Notes: a model not told the origin generated them from the letters alone. 64,000 nt of DNA from Methylogaea oryzae (GCF_019669985.1 NZ_AP019782.1:1480501-1544500), one strand, 5' to 3'. Shown: positions 54,943 through 63,580, counted from the first letter of the stretch. Numbers and translations are program-made.

Positions 54943-55024
54943 ATGGTGGGGCGTTGAAAATGGCGGTTTTCGAGGTCCGTCGCGGTGCGGCGGCACCGGC
55001 TCGGTGCGCGGGCTGGAGGCCGGC

Positions 55025-55711
55025 ATGCTGACGCCGGAAGAGCAGTCCGCGTTGCTGCTGTCGGTAAAGGTCAGCGTTTGCTCGGTCGCCGCCACGTTGC
55101 CGTTGGCGGTGGCGTTGGCGTGGCTGTTGGCGCGCCGCGCTTTTCCCGGCAAGGCCTTGCTGGAGGCCTTGCTGCACCTGCCGCTGGTGCTGCCACCGGT
55201 GGTGGTGGGCTACGTGCTGTTGTTGACCTTCGGCCGCAACGGCTGGCTGGGCGTCCGCTTGTTCGACTGGTTCGGCGTGACCGTCGCTTTCACCTGGAAA
55301 GGCGCGGCCATCGCCGCCGGGGTGATGGGGTTCCCGTTGATGGTGCAGGCGATCCGCCTGTCCATGGCCGCCATTGAGCCGCGTTTGGAGCAGGCCGCCA
55401 GTACCTTGGGCTCGGGCCCTTGGCGGGTGTTTTTCACCGTTACCTTGCCTTTGTCGCTGCCGGGCATCATCGCCGGCACGGTGCTGGGTTTCGCCCGGGG
55501 GCTGGGCGAATTCGGCGCCACCATTACCTTCGTCGGCAATATCCTCGGGGAAACCCGCACGTTGCCCCTGGCGTTTTTCACCTTGACGCAAACCCCCGGG
55601 GGCGACGACGCCGCCTACCGGCTGGTGTGGTTGTCCATGGCGGTGGCGTTCGGCGCGCTGATGGCCAGCGATCTGCTGGGCAGGCGCAGCAAGCGTCTGT
55701 TGGGAGAGTAG
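55025..55711 (+). CDS. modB: Molybdate ABC transporter permease ModB
   Basis: Inner-membrane channel for molybdate, 228 residues with five or six helices. The ModB landmarks LHLPLVLPPVVVGYVLL near 50, DWFGVTVAFTWKGAAIAA, and the EAA-like loop AASTLGSGPWRVFFTVTLPL near 130 precede LGEFGATITFVGNILGETRT. ATG 55025 is preferred to GTG 55004. modC follows after 5 bases. modA is not upstream as usual; it is encoded convergently 2 kb away. Confidence 0.95.
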   Translation: MLTPEEQSALLLSVKVSVCSVAATLPLAVALAWLLARRAFPGKALLEALLHLPLVLPPVVVGYVLLLTFGRNGWLGVRLFDWFGVTVAFTWKGAAIAAGVMGFPLMVQAIRLSMAAIEPRLEQAASTLGSGPWRVFFTVTLPLSLPGIIAGTVLGFARGLGEFGATITFVGNILGETRTLPLAFFTLTQTPGGDDAAYRLVWLSMAVAFGALMASDLLGRRSKRLLGE

Positions 55712-55716
55712 GCGTC

Positions 55717-56844
55717 GTGTTGCGATTGGACGTGGTGCTGAGCCGGGGGCGATTCACCCTGGCGGCGCAATTGGAGGCGGACGCACCGGTCACCGGTTTG
55801 TTCGGCCGCTCCGGTTCCGGCAAGAGCACTTTGCTCGCTGTCGCGGCCGGCCTGGCGCGGCCGCAGCGCGGCCGGGTGGAGCTGGACGGCGAGGTGCTGT
55901 TCGACAGCGAGCGGGGCATTTGCCTGCCCGCCCATCGCCGCCGGGTGGGGCTGGTGTTCCAGGACAGCCAGCTGTTTCCCCATTATTCGGTGCGCGGCAA
56001 CCTGCTGTACGGCTGTCGCCGGCCGGGCGGCAACGGCGTGTTCCGTTTCGACGACATTGTCGATTTGCTGGAACTGGCGCCGTTGCTGCAAGCCCGGCCG
56101 CGCCAGCTGTCCGGTGGCGAGCGCCAGCGGGTGGCGTTGGGGCGGTCGCTTTTGGCCGCGCCGCGCCTGTTGTTGCTGGACGAGCCCCTGGCTTCCCTGG
56201 ACCAGGGACTGAAGGCGCAGATATTGCCGTTCCTCAAGCGCATCAAGGACGAGCTGGGCCTGCCCATGGTGTACGTATCCCACAGCCTGGCGGAAATTCT
56301 TCATCTCACCGACCGCCTGGCCTTGGTGGCCGAAGGCCGGGTGGTCGCTGCCGGCGTTTTGCAACGGCTGGTGGCGGAAGGACGGCTGGCCGAAGCCAAA
56401 GTGGCGGTGCCGGAGAATATCCTGGCGGCGTCGGTGGTCGGCCACGATCCGGAAGGCGGATGCACCGAGATGGCGGTGGGTGGGCAGGTGTTGCGCGTGC
56501 CCATGCAGGCGCAGCGGCGGGCAGGCGAGACGGCTTATCTGGCCTTGGCCGCTGGCGACGTTGCCCTGGCGCGCCACGCCGTGGCGGGCACTTCCATCCA
56601 GAACCAAATCGGCGGCCGCGTCGTCGGCGTGCGCGAATTCAACGGCGCCATGCGCATCGCCATCGACGCCGGCGCGCCCTTGCTGGCCGAGGTGTCGCGC
56701 CACGCTTGCGCCGAGCTGGATCTGCGGGAGGGCGCGCAAGTCTATTGCCTGATCAAAGCGCGCTCGTTCCATTATCTGACCGACGGCTGGGATGGCGGCG
56801 ATGGATCTTCCGGCGCGCCATCCAGCCAGGAGAACGATGCATGA
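55717..56844 (+). CDS. modC: Molybdate ABC transporter ATPase ModC
   Basis: Energises molybdate import. The 375-residue product has Walker A LFGRSGSGKSTLLAVAAGL near 33, signature QLSGGERQRVALGRSL near 130, Walker B LLLLDEPLASLDQ and switch His in VSHSLAEIL. A C-terminal Mop domain at about 300-360 (QIGGRVVGVREFNGAMRIAI) can bind molybdate and adjust uptake. The start is GTG 55717, which begins the family N-terminus LRLDVVLSRGRF; a frame extension to 55420 is shadow sequence. The stop overlaps the modE start (ATGA). Confidence 0.95.
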   Translation: MLRLDVVLSRGRFTLAAQLEADAPVTGLFGRSGSGKSTLLAVAAGLARPQRGRVELDGEVLFDSERGICLPAHRRRVGLVFQDSQLFPHYSVRGNLLYGCRRPGGNGVFRFDDIVDLLELAPLLQARPRQLSGGERQRVALGRSLLAAPRLLLLDEPLASLDQGLKAQILPFLKRIKDELGLPMVYVSHSLAEILHLTDRLALVAEGRVVAAGVLQRLVAEGRLAEAKVAVPENILAASVVGHDPEGGCTEMAVGGQVLRVPMQAQRRAGETAYLALAAGDVALARHAVAGTSIQNQIGGRVVGVREFNGAMRIAIDAGAPLLAEVSRHACAELDLREGAQVYCLIKARSFHYLTDGWDGGDGSSGAPSSQENDA

Positions 56845-57653
56845 GCGAACCGAAACAGCCCCCGGCGCCGCCCGGCTTGGTGGAGGGCGAGTTGCGCCTG
56901 GCGGGCGGCCTCAACGAAAAGCTGTTCCGTCTGCTGGCCGCGATCGACGCCAGCGGCTCCATCAACCAGGCCGCCAAGGCCGTCGGCCTCAGTTACAAAG
57001 GCGCTTGGGAAATGGTGGAGCGGGCCAACAACCTGTCGCCGCGGGTGCTGGTGTCCACCGCCGTGGGTGGCCGCCACGGCGGCGGCACGGCGCTCACCGC
57101 GGCGGGGCAAAGCCTGCTGGGGTTATACCGGCGTTTGCAGGAAGAACATCGCCAATTCCTGCGCGGACTCAACGACGATTTGGCGGCCGATCCGGAATTT
57201 TTGTTTTTAGCCAGGAGAATGCTGATGAAAGCCAGTGCGCGTAACCAGTTTTTCGGAAAAGTGGCGGAAGTCAGGCCGGGCGCGGTCAATGCCGAAGTCG
57301 TGGTGAGCCTCAAGGGCGGCGATACGCTGGTGGCCGCCGTTACCATGGAGTCTTTGCAAACCCTGGGGATCGCGGCGGACGTGGATGTGGTGGCGCTGGT
57401 GAAAGCGCCCCAGGTGGTCATCGTCACCGACATGGGGCCGTATCGCTTGAGCGCCCGCAACCAGCTGACGGGCAGTGTCGTTCGCGTGCAGAAAGGCGCG
57501 GTGAACGCGGAAGTGGTGATTCAACTGCCGGGCGGCGATACGGTTTACGCCACCGTCACCAACGACGCGGTGGAGGACCTGGGCTTGAAGGAAGGCAGCG
57601 CCGCCACCGCGGTGTTCAAGGCCGGGGCGGTGATTCTCGGCGTGGCCGCCTAG
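56841..57653 (+). CDS. modE: Molybdate-responsive regulator ModE
   Basis: DNA-binding sensor of molybdate, 270 residues. The N-terminal winged helix-turn-helix has IDASGSINQAAKAVGLSYKG, then AWEMVERANNL and GRHGGGTALTAAGQSLL. Two Mop repeats follow: KASARNQFFGKVAEVRPGAV near 130, and RLSARNQLTGSVVRVQKGAV near 200. This is full-length E. coli-like ModE. It normally represses molybdate uptake when molybdate is plentiful. Three matching operators are present at 54919, 58536 and 58642. modE is the last gene of modBCE, so it would also control its own synthesis. Confidence 0.95.
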   Translation: MSEPKQPPAPPGLVEGELRLAGGLNEKLFRLLAAIDASGSINQAAKAVGLSYKGAWEMVERANNLSPRVLVSTAVGGRHGGGTALTAAGQSLLGLYRRLQEEHRQFLRGLNDDLAADPEFLFLARRMLMKASARNQFFGKVAEVRPGAVNAEVVVSLKGGDTLVAAVTMESLQTLGIAADVDVVALVKAPQVVIVTDMGPYRLSARNQLTGSVVRVQKGAVNAEVVIQLPGGDTVYATVTNDAVEDLGLKEGSAATAVFKAGAVILGVAA

Positions 57654-57667
57654 TCGTCATAAGGTCG

Positions 57668-57693
57668 GGCGCGGCGGCCGATGACGCCGCGCC
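57668..57693. terminator. Hairpin between convergent modE and modA
   Basis: A perfect 9-bp stem GGCGCGGCG/CGCCGCGCC (57668-57676 with 57685-57693) with an 8-base loop lies between the two convergent stop codons. There is no T run on either side, so it may act as a bidirectional barrier. Confidence 0.5.
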
Positions 57694-57705
57694 TATGGGG
57701 CGCCG

Positions 57706-58467
57706 TTACTTTCCGCCCAACAGTGTGAAGCCGTATTTACGGAACACCGCTGCCGCGGCATCCCCTCGCAGATAGTCGTAAAACGCCTTGCTGGCCGGAG
57801 TCTGGTTGAGCAGCGCCGCCGGGTAAACGATGGGGGCGTGGCTGTCGGCGGGGAATTCGGCGACGGTTTCCACTTTGCCGCTGGCGGCCGCGTCGGTGGC
57901 GTAGACGATGGCGGCGGCGCATTCGGCCCGTTCGACGAAGGCCAGCGCGGCCCGGACGTCCTCGGTGCCCACCAGGCGCGACTGGATGCCGTCCCATAGT
58001 CCTAAGTTCTGCAAAGCTTCCTTGGCGTAAATGCCCACCGGCACCGAGGCGGTTTCGCCGGTGCACAATTTGCCGTCGAAGGCGGCGGCCAGGTTGGCGC
58101 CTTTTTCCAGTTTCACCGGGAAGCCGCGGCCTTTGGGGGCAACCAATACCAGGCTATTGCCGAGCAGGTTGACGCGGGAGCTGCTGTCGATTTTGGCTTT
58201 GCCGTCCAGGTAGTCCATCCATTTCAGGTCGGCGGAAATGAACAGGCCGGCGGGGGCGCCGTTTTCGATTTGCTTCGCCAGGGCGGAGGAGGCGGCGAAG
58301 GAGGTTTTCACCGTGTCGCCGCTGCCGCTTTCGTAAGCTTTGGCGATTTCGGTCAAGGCGTTGGTGAGGCTGGCGGCGGCGAAAACGGTGGTTTCCGCGG
58401 CCTGGACGGCGGCTTGGGGCGCCAGGCCGACGACCAGGGCGAACAGGGCGAGTTGTAAGTGTTTCAT
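57706..58467 (-). CDS. modA: Molybdate-binding periplasmic protein ModA
   Basis: Periplasmic molybdate receptor of 253 residues. A signal peptide (MKHLQLALFALVVGLAPQAA) precedes the oxyanion-binding segments VFAAASLTNALTEIAKAYE, SFAASSALAKQIENGAPAGL (Ser contacts near 58-59), ISADLKWMDYL and GNSLVLVAPK. GETASVPVGIYAKEALQNLG and AIVYATDA follow in the second lobe. It has a GGAG ribosome site and a ModE operator 69 bases upstream. It stands apart from modBC, on the opposite strand, but is tied to them by the shared operator type. Confidence 0.95.
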   Translation of the reverse strand: MKHLQLALFALVVGLAPQAAVQAAETTVFAAASLTNALTEIAKAYESGSGDTVKTSFAASSALAKQIENGAPAGLFISADLKWMDYLDGKAKIDSSSRVNLLGNSLVLVAPKGRGFPVKLEKGANLAAAFDGKLCTGETASVPVGIYAKEALQNLGLWDGIQSRLVGTEDVRAALAFVERAECAAAIVYATDAAASGKVETVAEFPADSHAPIVYPAALLNQTPASKAFYDYLRGDAAAAVFRKYGFTLLGGK

Positions 58468-58535
58468 GGATGGACTCCTGCGGTGAATGTGTCGAGGTCA
58501 ATGGGCCGGCGCACGGCGGTTATGCCGTTGGGTAT

Positions 58536-58559
58536 CGCTATAACGTACACTATATTGCG
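58536..58559. promoter_or_regulatory. ModE operator upstream of modA
   Basis: CGCTATAA-N8-ATATTGCG spans 24 bases in the 331-base divergent region between modA and the porin gene. It sits 69 bases before the modA ATG, where the modA promoter should be. First and last bases agree with the other two sites (CG-n-TA and CG ends). Confidence 0.75.
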
Positions 58560-58641
58560 CTAGCGTCGTAGTCGCAGCATGATTCAGGCCAGCGGCGATG
58601 CGTTGGCCCGAATGTTGTATTCAAGCCGTTGTGGTGCTCTA

Positions 58642-58665
58642 CGTTATAACGCCATAGTGATAGCG
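58642..58665. promoter_or_regulatory. ModE operator upstream of the porin gene
   Basis: CGTTATAA-N8-TGATAGCG, 24 bases, shares CG(T/C)TATAACG with the 58536 site. It is 133 bases before the porin ATG and 174 bases before modA. The second site could help repress modA, but its place on the porin side suggests that the porin is also ModE-controlled. Confidence 0.68.
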
Positions 58666-58798
58666 AAGGGCGTTCAAGGGCACTTTTCTTTGTGCGCTGT
58701 ACGACATTGTCGGGCGGCTGTTGCTAACACGACGACGCGTCGGCAGCGCCTAAGCTTAGCGGAGCGGTTCGATTGGAAATCCTGTGTGGGGGGAAACG

Positions 58799-60403
58799 AT
58801 GACAACGAGACTACCTAGCCAGTTGGTTTTGAATGGGTGCAAAGATGGGGCGGGCGGGTTCGCTCCGGCCGGGCTGACCGGAATTTCGGCGTTGCTGTTG
58901 CTGCTGAGCGGCGGCCCGCTTGCGGCGGCCGAGGCCGACAAGCCCAAGCCTTCCGTCCGGCCGGCTTTCGGCGCGTCAGCGGCCGTGCAGGACGATTGGA
59001 TCGGCAAGCGCAACCCCTATGCGCCGGAATACAACCTCCACGACGCCTTGGGGCTACCCGATTGGGTGTCTTTCTCCGTGGAAAACCGGCTGCGCTACGA
59101 GAGCATGGACGGCCAGTTCCGCGCCAACGGCGTCGGCGGCGACCAAGCCCTGCCCATGCAGACCGACGCGTGGCTGGAGCTGCGCCACAACGGCTTCCGC
59201 GCCGGCGTGGAATTTCTCGACGCCCGCCAGTTCCTGTCCGACAGCGGCTCCGAGATCGGCTTCAGTGGGGGCAGGGCGGTCAACTTGAACAACACCGAGG
59301 TGAACGAAGCGGACTTCCTGCAAATCTACGGCGCCTGGTCCGGCGAAAACGTCGCCGAATCCGGCGTGGACATGGAGGTGAAACTGGGCCGCCAGACCTT
59401 GGATATGGGCAGCCGCCGCTTGATCGGCCGCAACGTGTTCCGCAACGCCGTCAACAGCTTCACCGGCGCGCTGTTCCGTTTCCGCGACAACAAGGATAAG
59501 TGGCAGCTGCGCTTGTTCGGCGTGCAGCCGGTGGAACGTTTCCCCACCGCCAGCGCCGATCTGATGAACGGCCGCCACCGCTTCGACGAAGAGGCCTACC
59601 GCGCCTATTTGGGCGGCGGCATGGCGGAATGGTTCGACGTGGCCTACAAAGTGAACGCGGAAGCCTACCTGTATTACCTCAACGAGGCGGACCGTCCCGG
59701 CGTGCTGACCGCCGACCGCGAGCTGTTCACCCCCGGCGTGCGCTTCTACCGCAAGCCGGCCAAGGATCAGTTCGACTTCGAGGCGGAAACCATCGCCCAG
59801 GTCGGTAACTCCCACGCCACCACCGCGGCCACCGACCGCAAGACGCTAAGCAACCAGGCTTGGTTCCAGCACGTCGAGGCCGGCTACACCTTCGATTTGC
59901 CCTGGTCGCCCCGCTTCATGGCCATGTACGACTATGCCAGCGGCGACCACAGCAGCCGGGACGGCGTCAACGGCCGTTTCGACACCCTCTACGGCGTGCG
60001 CCGGGCGGATTTCAACCCCACCGGCATTTTCGGCGCCGTGGCGCGGGGCAACGTCAATTCGCCTGGCTACCGCGTGTTCTTGGCGCCCCGCGACGACGTG
60101 ACGGCTTTCGTCGGCCATCGCCTGGTGTGGCTGGCGGACCGCAAGGACGAGTGGGTGGGGACCGGCTTGCGCGACGCCACCGGTAAATCCGGCGATTTCG
60201 TCGGCCATTTGATCGAGGCGTCCACCCGCTGGGACGTCAGTTCCAATCTGGCGCTGGAAACCGGCTGGACGCACTTGATCAAGGGCGAGTTCGCGCGCAA
60301 CGCCGTCACCTCTCCGGCCACCCGCACGGCCGCCGCCGTGGCCGCGCCGCGGGATAAGCAGGATGTGGATTATTTCTACGTGCAGTCCTTGGTGAGATTT
60401 TAG
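58799..60403 (+). CDS. Alginate-export-family outer membrane porin, candidate molybdate channel
   Basis: A 534-residue outer-membrane beta-barrel. After about 30 N-terminal residues comes a hydrophobic export segment (GISALLLLLSGGPLAAAEA). DWVSFSVENRLRYESMDGQF and KLGRQTLDMGSRRLIGRNVF then show the alternating strands of the Alginate_exp family. Repeated Tyr/Trp-edged strands lead to the final strand VDYFYVQSLVRF, with a terminal Phe. ATG 58799 follows GGGGGGAAA; GTG 58784 is an alternative. Family members pass anionic polymers or small anions. The ModE site upstream and the mod genes next door suggest a role in oxyanion entry, which is inference. Confidence 0.8.
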   Translation: MTTRLPSQLVLNGCKDGAGGFAPAGLTGISALLLLLSGGPLAAAEADKPKPSVRPAFGASAAVQDDWIGKRNPYAPEYNLHDALGLPDWVSFSVENRLRYESMDGQFRANGVGGDQALPMQTDAWLELRHNGFRAGVEFLDARQFLSDSGSEIGFSGGRAVNLNNTEVNEADFLQIYGAWSGENVAESGVDMEVKLGRQTLDMGSRRLIGRNVFRNAVNSFTGALFRFRDNKDKWQLRLFGVQPVERFPTASADLMNGRHRFDEEAYRAYLGGGMAEWFDVAYKVNAEAYLYYLNEADRPGVLTADRELFTPGVRFYRKPAKDQFDFEAETIAQVGNSHATTAATDRKTLSNQAWFQHVEAGYTFDLPWSPRFMAMYDYASGDHSSRDGVNGRFDTLYGVRRADFNPTGIFGAVARGNVNSPGYRVFLAPRDDVTAFVGHRLVWLADRKDEWVGTGLRDATGKSGDFVGHLIEASTRWDVSSNLALETGWTHLIKGEFARNAVTSPATRTAAAVAAPRDKQDVDYFYVQSLVRF

Positions 60404-60537
60404 GCCCGTCGTTGCCCCCGCGCCGCTCCTGACCTATCGCCGTATCGCTGCGCTTGGCACCGACCTTGCTCCGAATGGGCGAGCGACGCAAAAACGTCGC
60501 GGACCTATCCAATGGCTGCCATTGCGGGGTAACGGTC

Positions 60538-61032
60538 ATGAAAACGCGCATGGGGTTTATGGTTTTCGCCTTGGTCGGTTTGGCGCTGTTCGCCGCCCCG
60601 GGGGAGTGCCGGAAATTTGGCGGGCGTCAAAAATTATCGCTGGCCGAGCGCACCGGTTGGGATTATCAAGCGGAAATGGATCGGCGGATGTCGTCTCTAC
60701 AGGCGTTCGGGGCGCTGGCGCCGGAACGGGCCAAGGACGATGCGCCGCGGGTCGAACCGAGCAAGCCGGGGCAGCGCGCCTTCGATTTGTGCCTAAGCCG
60801 CTGCGCGGCGCCAGTGGAAGAGCCCGGCCAGCGCCGCGCCGGGGCGGCGCTGGTGGGGGACCTGAACGACGCGGCGCTGATGCAGCGGCTGCGCAAAGTC
60901 GGCATGGGCTTGAGTTGGCGAGCCGCGCCCAACGTGGGGTTCAGCGCCGATTACGAAAAAGTGATGGACGCCGCGGACGTGGGCCGCGTTGCCCCCGATA
61001 CCGTAAGAGCCAGGATGCAGTGGGATTTTTAG
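60538..61032 (+). CDS. Exported protein of unknown function, downstream of the porin
   Basis: A 164-residue protein with a signal peptide (MKTRMGFMVFALVGLALFAA), then RQKLSLAERTGWDYQAEMDR and a charged middle with a CLSRC pair. The C-terminal part MGLSWRAAPNVGFSADYEKV ... TVRARMQWDF looks like two amphipathic strands ending in Phe, as outer-membrane proteins do. It follows the porin by 134 bases and may share its transcript. The segment RQKLSLAER is echoed by RQRLSLAER in a frame at 58738-58780, just before the porin. Function not recognised. Confidence 0.6.
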   Translation: MKTRMGFMVFALVGLALFAAPGECRKFGGRQKLSLAERTGWDYQAEMDRRMSSLQAFGALAPERAKDDAPRVEPSKPGQRAFDLCLSRCAAPVEEPGQRRAGAALVGDLNDAALMQRLRKVGMGLSWRAAPNVGFSADYEKVMDAADVGRVAPDTVRARMQWDF

Positions 61033-61160
61033 GTTCGACGGCGCGGGTTGCGGTGTTTTCCGGACGTTTCCCGGTTGCCTTGTTTTGCCGTGGCGGGGTA
61101 GAGTGGCCGTTTGCCGCGCCTTATGGCGCGGCCGGCGATTTCAACAAACGGGGTTAAGGC

Positions 61161-61682
61161 ATGGCTGTGCGGGGTGGCGGTGCGGTTTGGGTTCGGCGAG
61201 CGGCTGTCGTTGGGTTGCTCGCAGCGCTGTTGGCGGGGTGCACCAGCACGGCGCCGGTGCCGCCGGCCCAGCCCGCGCCGGAGGTGAAGCCGCCCAAACC
61301 CCCGGCCGGGGCATCCAAAGCGCCGCCGGTGCGGCCTGCGCAAAAACCCGCGGCGGCGCCTTCGTCGGCGGTGGTGGCGCTCATGGACGAAGCCCAGACG
61401 GCACGGGAGGCGGGCAATCTGGAAGGGGCCGCGGCCACCTTGGAACGCGCCGTGCGCATGCAGCCGCGCAATGCGACTTTGTGGTACCGCCTGGCCGAAC
61501 TGCGCTTGCAGCAGGAGAAGCCGCAGATGGCCGTTGACCTGGCGCTCAAATCCAAGCTGCTGGCCGGTTCCGACCAAGAGCTGGTGCAGAAGAACTGGGC
61601 CTTGATCGCCCAAGCCAAGCGCCGCTTGGGCGACGAGGCGGGCGCAACGGCGGCGGAGCGTCGGGCGGCCGGCCAACCTTGA
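61161..61682 (+). CDS. TPR-containing lipoprotein
   Basis: A 173-residue protein with a lipoprotein signal (VVGLLAALLAGC, Cys near residue 27) and a Pro/Ala/Lys-rich linker to about residue 65. One to two TPR units follow: ALMDEAQTAREAGNLEGAAA, then TLERAVRMQPRNATLWYRLA. It likely faces the periplasm and binds a protein partner. Its TGA overlaps the TTG start of the helicase gene. YbgF or PilF-like roles are possible but unsupported. Confidence 0.82.
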   Translation: MAVRGGGAVWVRRAAVVGLLAALLAGCTSTAPVPPAQPAPEVKPPKPPAGASKAPPVRPAQKPAAAPSSAVVALMDEAQTAREAGNLEGAAATLERAVRMQPRNATLWYRLAELRLQQEKPQMAVDLALKSKLLAGSDQELVQKNWALIAQAKRRLGDEAGATAAERRAAGQP

Positions 61683-63580
61683 GTTCCCTGGAAGATATTT
61701 TTTCCGACGGCGGAGCCTTGTCCGCCGCGCTGGATGGCTATGCGCCCCGTTCCCAGCAGCTGGAACTGGCTCAGGCGGTGGAGGCGGCTATCCAAAGTCG
61801 CCGGACGCTGGTGGCGGAGGCCGGCACCGGCACGGGCAAGACCTTGGCCTATCTGGTTCCCGCCGTACTGTCCGGCCAGCGGGTGGTGGTGTCCACCGGC
61901 ACTAAAAACTTGCAGGACCAGCTGTTCCACAAAGACATTCCCTTGTTGCGCAAGGCGCTACACAAGCCGTTCAAGGCGGCTTTGCTGAAAGGCCGCGCCA
62001 ATTACCTGTGTCCGCACCGGCTGGCCGTTTCCCAAGGCTATGAGCTGCACGCCCACCGTTCCGATTTGGCCGACTACGAGACCGTGCGCGCCTGGGCGGG
62101 CCGCACCCGCAGCGGCGACATCGCCGAAGTGACCGGCGTGGCGGAAAACGCCCTGGTGTGGCTGAGCGTCACTTCCACCGCCGACAACTGCCTGGGGCAG
62201 GATTGTCCCGAGCTGGACAAATGCTTCTTGCTCAAGGCTCGCCGCCAGGCCCAGGAGGCGCAGGTGGTGGTCATCAACCATCATTTGTTGTGCGCGGAGT
62301 GGCGCTTGCGCCAGACCGGCTTCGGCGAGTTGCTGTCCGGCGCCGACGCGGTGATCGTGGACGAGGCGCACCAATTGGCGGAAACCGCCACGCAATTCCT
62401 CGGCATCAGCGTCAGCGGCCGGCGCTTGGTGGAATTGGCCCGCGACGTGCTGCTGGAACAGCGCAACAACGCCGGCGACATGGGCGAGCTGCAACGGGAG
62501 GCGGAGCAACTGGAGCAGTGGGTGCGCGACCTGCGTCCGTCGTTCGGGCCGGCGTTGCGGCGCGGGCCGTGGTCGGAGCTGGAGGCCAACGAGGTCGTCA
62601 TGAACGGCCTGGCCGGTTTGCAGGAACGCTTGGAAGGGCTGGGCCTGGTGCTGCACGAAGCGGCCGAGCGCAGCAAGGGACTGGAGTCCTGCTGGAGTCG
62701 CTGCGAAGAGCTGATGGAGCATTTGCAAACCCTGCTGCACGACGAGGACAGCGAGTGGGTGCGCTGGTTCGAGACCTATCCGAAAAGCTTCGCTTTGCAC
62801 CGCACGCCGTTGGAGATCGCCAGCCAGTTCCGCCAGTTCATGGCGGGTTTCGGCGGGGCTTGGGTGTTCACTTCGGCCACCCTGGCGGTGGCCAAACGCT
62901 TCGAGCATTTCCAGCACAGCCTAGGACTGGGGGAGGCCGAAGCCCACAGTTGGGACAGCCCGTTCGATTATCAGCGCCAAGCCTTGCTGTACCAGCCGGC
63001 CGGCATGCCGGACACCTCCGACCCTAATTACACCCAGGCCGTGGTGCGGGCCGCTTTGCCGGTGCTGCAAGCCAGCCGGGGCCGGGCGTTTTTGCTGTTC
63101 ACCAGCTACCAGGCCATGAACGAGGCGGCCGAATTGCTGGAGGGGCAGCTGCCTTATCCCGTGTACGTGCAGGGCACGCAGCCGAAAGGGGCGTTGCTGG
63201 AGCGCTTCAAGCGCGACGGCAACGCCGTGCTGCTGGCCACCGCCAGCTTCTGGGAAGGGGTGGACGTGCGCGGCGAGGCGCTGTCCTGCGTCATCATCGA
63301 CAAGCTGCCGTTCGCTTCCCCGGGCGACCCGGTGCTGAAGGCGCGCATCGACGCCCTCAAGCGGCGCGGCGTGGAGCCCTTCGTCGCCTTGCAACTGCCC
63401 CAGGCGGTGATCGCCTTGAAGCAAGGAGCCGGACGGCTGATTCGCGATGTCGGCGATCGCGGCGTGCTGATGCTGTGCGACCCGCGCCTGCGCACCAAAT
63501 CCTACGGCCGGGTGTTTCTCAACAGCCTGCCGCCCATGCCCGTGACCCGGCGCTTGGAGGACGTGCAGCGATTCTTCTAG
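61679..63580 (+). CDS. yoaA: DinG-family iron-sulfur DNA helicase YoaA
   Basis: Superfamily 2 (XPD-like) 5'-3' helicase of 633 residues. It has Walker A VAEAGTGTGKTLAYLVPA near 47, and a four-Cys cluster (Cys of NYLCPHRL near 111, then NCLGQDCPELDKC near 168-179). The DEAH box is VIVDEAHQLAETA near 225, FTSATLAV near 405, and the C-terminal motif QGAGRLIRDVGDRG. E. coli YoaA works with the polymerase clamp-loader subunit HolC in damage tolerance. The start is TTG 61679, overlapping the upstream stop; the conserved N-terminus SSLEDIFSDGGAL begins right there. Confidence 0.94.
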   Translation: MSSLEDIFSDGGALSAALDGYAPRSQQLELAQAVEAAIQSRRTLVAEAGTGTGKTLAYLVPAVLSGQRVVVSTGTKNLQDQLFHKDIPLLRKALHKPFKAALLKGRANYLCPHRLAVSQGYELHAHRSDLADYETVRAWAGRTRSGDIAEVTGVAENALVWLSVTSTADNCLGQDCPELDKCFLLKARRQAQEAQVVVINHHLLCAEWRLRQTGFGELLSGADAVIVDEAHQLAETATQFLGISVSGRRLVELARDVLLEQRNNAGDMGELQREAEQLEQWVRDLRPSFGPALRRGPWSELEANEVVMNGLAGLQERLEGLGLVLHEAAERSKGLESCWSRCEELMEHLQTLLHDEDSEWVRWFETYPKSFALHRTPLEIASQFRQFMAGFGGAWVFTSATLAVAKRFEHFQHSLGLGEAEAHSWDSPFDYQRQALLYQPAGMPDTSDPNYTQAVVRAALPVLQASRGRAFLLFTSYQAMNEAAELLEGQLPYPVYVQGTQPKGALLERFKRDGNAVLLATASFWEGVDVRGEALSCVIIDKLPFASPGDPVLKARIDALKRRGVEPFVALQLPQAVIALKQGAGRLIRDVGDRGVLMLCDPRLRTKSYGRVFLNSLPPMPVTRRLEDVQRFF

